NCBI GenBank assembly: GCA_900642245.1
Contig: CAAAJI010000108.1
Span: 114,123-124,651, forward strand
Direction: 5' to 3'
Source of the DNA: Fragilaria radians
Lineage: Eukaryota; Bacillariophyta; Fragilariophyceae; Fragilariales; Fragilariaceae
DNA length: 10,529 nucleotides
The position numbers and the translations under genes are program-made. Below the pieces are notes generated by a model, which was given only the letters and a program-made list of their open reading frames with translations, did not search any database and had not been told where the DNA came from. Each line of letters opens with the position of its first letter. Position 1 is the stretch's first letter. Shown in pieces: positions 7,088 through 10,529 of this stretch.

Positions 7088-9484
7088 TTAGACGTGATTT
7101 TCTTGAATGCCTTGCGAATGCCGCCCTTTCGTTTTCGGCATCAAAAGAGCGGGAGAAATTTCATATCCCGTACGTTTATAGTTATTTTCCCACGAGAATT
7201 CCTCGTTCATGTACCACACATAATTGTTGCACATCGCATCAGAGTCAGCACAACAATGACAACACTCACAAACGATCTCATCTTCTACACAATCCGCAAC
7301 TATTGTTATGTTAGACCCAGTACACAGTCCGGTCAAGTTGCCCGTAACTTTGTTCTTATCAAGAAGCAATAATTGAAGATTGGAACCAATATTCTCAGTA
7401 GTTAACACTCCATCAAACTCATTGCGATTCAACAATACATAATGAAGGTGAGAATTTGCAAGCAGAAGAGATGGAATGCTGCCAGTCATCTTATTGTCGG
7501 AAATGTCAAAAAGATCCAACAATTGTAACCTTTCGAACCACTGCGATGAAAGCGAGCCTCTCCGATTTGTCGCACGAAGTCCCAACTCTCGAAGATTACT
7601 CATTTCTGAAAGAAACATAGGAATCTGACCTGGTGTCCAATCATTCTCACTCAAGAACAAATAATTTAACGACTGCATGTTTCCCAATGTAGAAGGAATG
7701 TCTCCAGACAGATGATTGCCTGTCAAGTCCAGATGACGCAATGATCTCAAATATGCAATAGTTGTAGGTAATGTTCCCGCCAGGGAATTGTTGCTCAACG
7801 ACAAAAACTCCAAGGGATGTTTGCGGATATGCACATCCTGGATTGTACCATTGATCTGGTTATCACTCAAATCCAAGACCTTCAGGTTAGGGTAGGCAAA
7901 GAAGTGATGCGGGAGGCCTTGTCCTGTCAAAAGATTGGATGATAAATCAAGCTGAACAAGGCTTGTGGAATCGATCAAAAACTGGTCATCAACGGTATCC
8001 TTGAACCTGTTGTTTTCCAGATACAGATATTCCAATTCCGGCAGATGCATGATGGGTACAAGGGACGATTCGAAATCATTGTGTGCCAAGGCCAAAGTTT
8101 TCAGCTTTTCCATTTGGCTCATGCTTGATGGCAGAGTACCTGTCATTTGATTAAAGGATAGACCGAGTTCCCTCAAGTTTTGAAACGAAGATCCGATCCA
8201 AGCAGGTAAAGATCCAGTCAATTCGTTATGTCTCAAATCAAAAAACTGCAAATGACCTAGCTGTGAAAATTGTGATGGAATGGAACCTTGAATGGTGTTA
8301 TGGCTGAAGTCTATCAAATGAAGTGCTGTGAGGAATTTCATCTCTTCAGGAAGCGCTCCATTCATCTTGTTATTAGCTGTTGGGATAATGAAGCAAAGAT
8401 GAAGTAAGTTCCAAACACAATAATTATGTCATGGAAATCAAGACGATGCTTACGTACGCATAATTAACGCAGTAACTTCTTTCCTTCCGTTGCACGTCAC
8501 ACCAACTTTCATCATTTCATCTTTAGTCAACAGAATCTCGTAATTCCATGTACAAGCGTGAGTCGACTGAAGAAAATACGAGGAATCATCCCAATGGTTG
8601 CCATTCGTAGTAAAAAATAAGACTGCCAAGGCATATCGCTGGATGAAATCAAAGTATCCGTCATCCTTTGAGGATTCTGGAATAGAATAAGCAAATGAAT
8701 CAACTTCTGCCATCCAACTAATTGCTTGATACTGTGGCTTAGTAGCATCTTGAAAATTTTGATCATCAAGGGAAGTAAAGGTGCCTAGAAAAGTAGCAAT
8801 CGAGTCGAAAGTTCGATTGTTATCGGTCGAGGGAGATGGGTTAGGAGCAGTCGTCGATTGGTCTTCAGGAGTCAGGGGCGTTGGTTCTGCTTGTTCAGTT
8901 TGAGATCTTTGAGTTGTAAACGCCACTGTTGTCACGATCACGGCAATTAGGAGAGCTATTATACCCAAAAGGATAATTCGTCGTCGTCCTTGCTTTTCAA
9001 GATTTTGTCGTTCAATCGAACGTTCAGCGAGAAATCCATTTCCTTCGATGAATGATGCATGAGATTGTTCTGCTGTTTCGGGTGACAAATCTCTTCGAGT
9101 TACTGGTCGCATGTTTCGTTTGCTTCCAAATAATATTTGGGTAGCATACGTCTCGGCATCCTTGACTGAGATTTGATGTCTAGGTTTCTGATATTTTTCT
9201 AAATCAATGTCCTCGTCAGTTCGATCCTCTGCATCATGAATGGATGATGCTCGAGAGGATTGTGTAAGGTCAATATCTTCCATTGTCTCGTGAGTGCGAG
9301 TAAGTGCTTCTCTCCCTCGAAATGATGCTGTTTGCTCCGTTAAGAGCAACAATCGCTCAGCATTCCTACGAACATCACCGTCATACAAGGCAGCACTATC
9401 ATTGGGTCGACGGGATGGTCTAATTGGAAGACTGTCACCCCCGTCAATTGCGTTGGGTGTTGGAGAAGTTGTCCTTTGGAGCAT
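7088..9484 (-). CDS. Membrane-anchored leucine-rich-repeat protein, tandem copy 2 (two exons)
   Basis: Coding join on the minus strand: exon 1 9484-8458 and exon 2 8376-7088, 771 residues. The ATG at 9484 aligns with the start of copy 1 (both begin ML, then PTPNAIDGGD); a GTG five codons upstream is not a credible eukaryotic start. The layout matches copy 1: polar N-terminus with EDIDL at 69-73 and 91-95, RRR before a membrane helix at about 170-189, Pro/Thr/Ser-rich linker, N-cap-like region with Cys311 and Cys331, about 15 plant-type LRRs, and Cys at 694, 705, 712, 714, 715, 717, 718 and 725. Exon 2 differs from copy 1 at about 52 of 425 residues, the cytosolic tail at roughly a third. Two glycosylation sequons of copy 1 (NLS and NRT in the LRRs) are lost here. 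The frame is intact, so both copies look functional. Role inferred: surface recognition or adhesion. Confidence 0.9.
8377..8457 (-). other. Intron of LRR copy 2 (81 nt, phase 1)
   Basis: Starts GTACGTAAGC and ends ATCCCAACAG on the minus strand. It joins ATG-C to CT-AAT and restores ALIM-P-NNKMNG. It is about 90% identical to the intron of copy 1, as similar as the adjacent coding sequence, which points to recent duplication or gene conversion. Confidence 0.9.
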
Positions 9485-10529
9485 GGAAATTATTATCACG
9501 CAGCAACCTGGAGAAATACTGTGCCTTACAAATTCTCGTAAGTACTTTTTATGCCTTCAAATGTTGTCCCAAAGTTTAATTTTTTAGTCGTTGATATGTC
9601 TTGGAATCATTCCACAGGAATTATGGTATCAAGTACAAGGCTTTAATGGCCCTACAAGCACACACAAAACTAGCGAGAAGGTAATGCGTCTTGTCAAAGT
9701 CAAAAGAAATCAAAGCATGCACCGTGAATACTGCATCGTGGTTCCATACGCAACATAAAACCTTGAATACATTCATCCAGTTTAGAAGGCAGGATTGTGC
9801 CATGGCTTCTTTTTTTTATAAAGTAGCTGTGCCAGAAGAGAGAAGAAATTATTGTTTCTAGCAATCGTATATCTTCCGTTAACACAAGTGAATACACAAC
9901 ATTATTACTCACAAACAACTTCCTTCGCAATAATGCACAATACGGATGTCAAGATTCAATTCATCTAATTCTTATCTAAATTCTGAAAAAATGTGCTGCC
10001 TTGATGAAAAAGGGAAAGCAAAACCTGTATTGAGATAGCTATATAAAGATGTAGAAGGTGTCGCATAAATTGTCTAAGATTAGAATATGTGTATAGTAGT
10101 AGCTCTACAAGAGCGCAGCCCGTTGTATGTCATTGAAGGTGATAGGAGAGAAAAATTATAATAACTGTGTAGATGTAGCCTTATTACCCAAACCGAATAA
10201 GACACCTAAAACGAGAGAGGATATGACAAAATAATAAGCATAGCCAACGCTTCTACATGATTCTTTGTGAATCTTGCATTTAATTAAATGGTCTTATTTG
10301 TTAAATACATCCTTTTCTGCTGAAGAGAAGATCTGTATCTCCTGCTTTTTTCGACTTTGTTACGGCAGCTTGCCGGATCTTTACCCCTATTCCATACAAA
10401 AAATTTCAAATCAGATTGAAAATAATAGAGCTTGCATAATTGCCAATTTATATCTTTCATACTGTAAGCATAAAATGGATACTCAAAAAGTGGGAAAATG
10501 CAATGCATATTCCAATAACTCTCACAAAC
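9485..10529. other. Upstream region of LRR copy 2 and right-edge intergenic DNA
   Basis: About 1 kb with no recognisable gene, RNA or retroelement fragment on either strand. Minus-strand open stretches at 9621-9803, 9700-9930 and 10284-10508 have no familiar motif and overlap one another or simple AT-rich DNA. It should contain the promoter and 5' UTR of copy 2. A minus-strand TTTCTCCAG ending at 9508 is a possible splice acceptor 24 nt before the start codon, without a clear donor. Confidence 0.4.

Noticed and set aside
7025..7372. Plus-strand 115-residue ORF over the end of LRR copy 2, with a similar one at 1017-1259
   Set aside because: Antisense to the conserved Cys-rich coding end. The similarity between the two follows from the LRR genes.
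1011..9484. Plant-type receptor kinase
   Set aside because: No kinase domain is present in either protein, and the helix lies before the LRRs.
9485..9499. GTG five codons upstream as the start of LRR copy 2
   Set aside because: It is not an ATG, eukaryotic nuclear genes rarely use GTG, and the ATG at 9484 aligns exactly with the start of copy 1.
9294..9587. Plus-strand 97-residue ORF over the start of LRR copy 2
   Set aside because: Antisense to exon 1, with no recognisable motif and no conserved counterpart extending past the start codon of copy 1.

Overview
The window looks like AT-rich nuclear DNA from a eukaryotic alga, most likely a diatom. The reasons are protein-coding genes split by short GT-AG introns, a leucine-rich-repeat (LRR) membrane protein of a type I associate with diatoms (long cytosolic N-terminus, one membrane helix, extracellular plant-like LRRs, Cys-rich tail), and fossils of Ty1/copia retrotransposons whose gag, integrase and reverse transcriptase resemble copia elements of diatom genomes. 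The diatom assignment rests on remembered family resemblance, not on a search, and the species cannot be named.

Two intact genes are present. Both are on the minus strand, in tandem and about 3.7 kb apart: an LRR protein of 769 residues (1011-3401) and its paralogue of 771 residues (7088-9484). Each has two coding exons separated by an 81-nt phase-1 intron in the same codon. The paralogues are about 88% identical over the LRR exon and clearly less similar in the cytosolic half. Homology continues about 400 bp past each stop codon, but the sequences upstream of the two start codons do not obviously align.

The rest is a graveyard of copia-type elements with no intact ORF. From left to right: an integrase-core relic on the minus strand at the left edge (1 to about 330, running off the window); an unexplained stretch (331-618); the 3' flank of LRR gene 1 (619-1010); LRR gene 1; its upstream region (3402-3975); a gag / zinc-knuckle / protease relic on the plus strand (3976-4965); a short stretch with a diverged third copy of the LRR 3'-flank motif (about 5214-5400); a reverse transcriptase-RNase H relic on the minus strand (about 6560 down to 5500); the 3' flank of LRR gene 2; LRR gene 2; and about 1 kb upstream of it in which no gene is recognised.

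The two LRR proteins probably act as cell-surface recognition or adhesion proteins. No kinase domain is present, so any signalling would go through the cytosolic tail, which carries a twice-repeated EDIDL motif. I see no RNA genes, CRISPR arrays or prokaryotic features, and no clearly new multi-gene system. The most informative parts are the unusual LRR architecture, its mosaic pattern of divergence, and the three degraded copia fragments hidden in apparently empty DNA.
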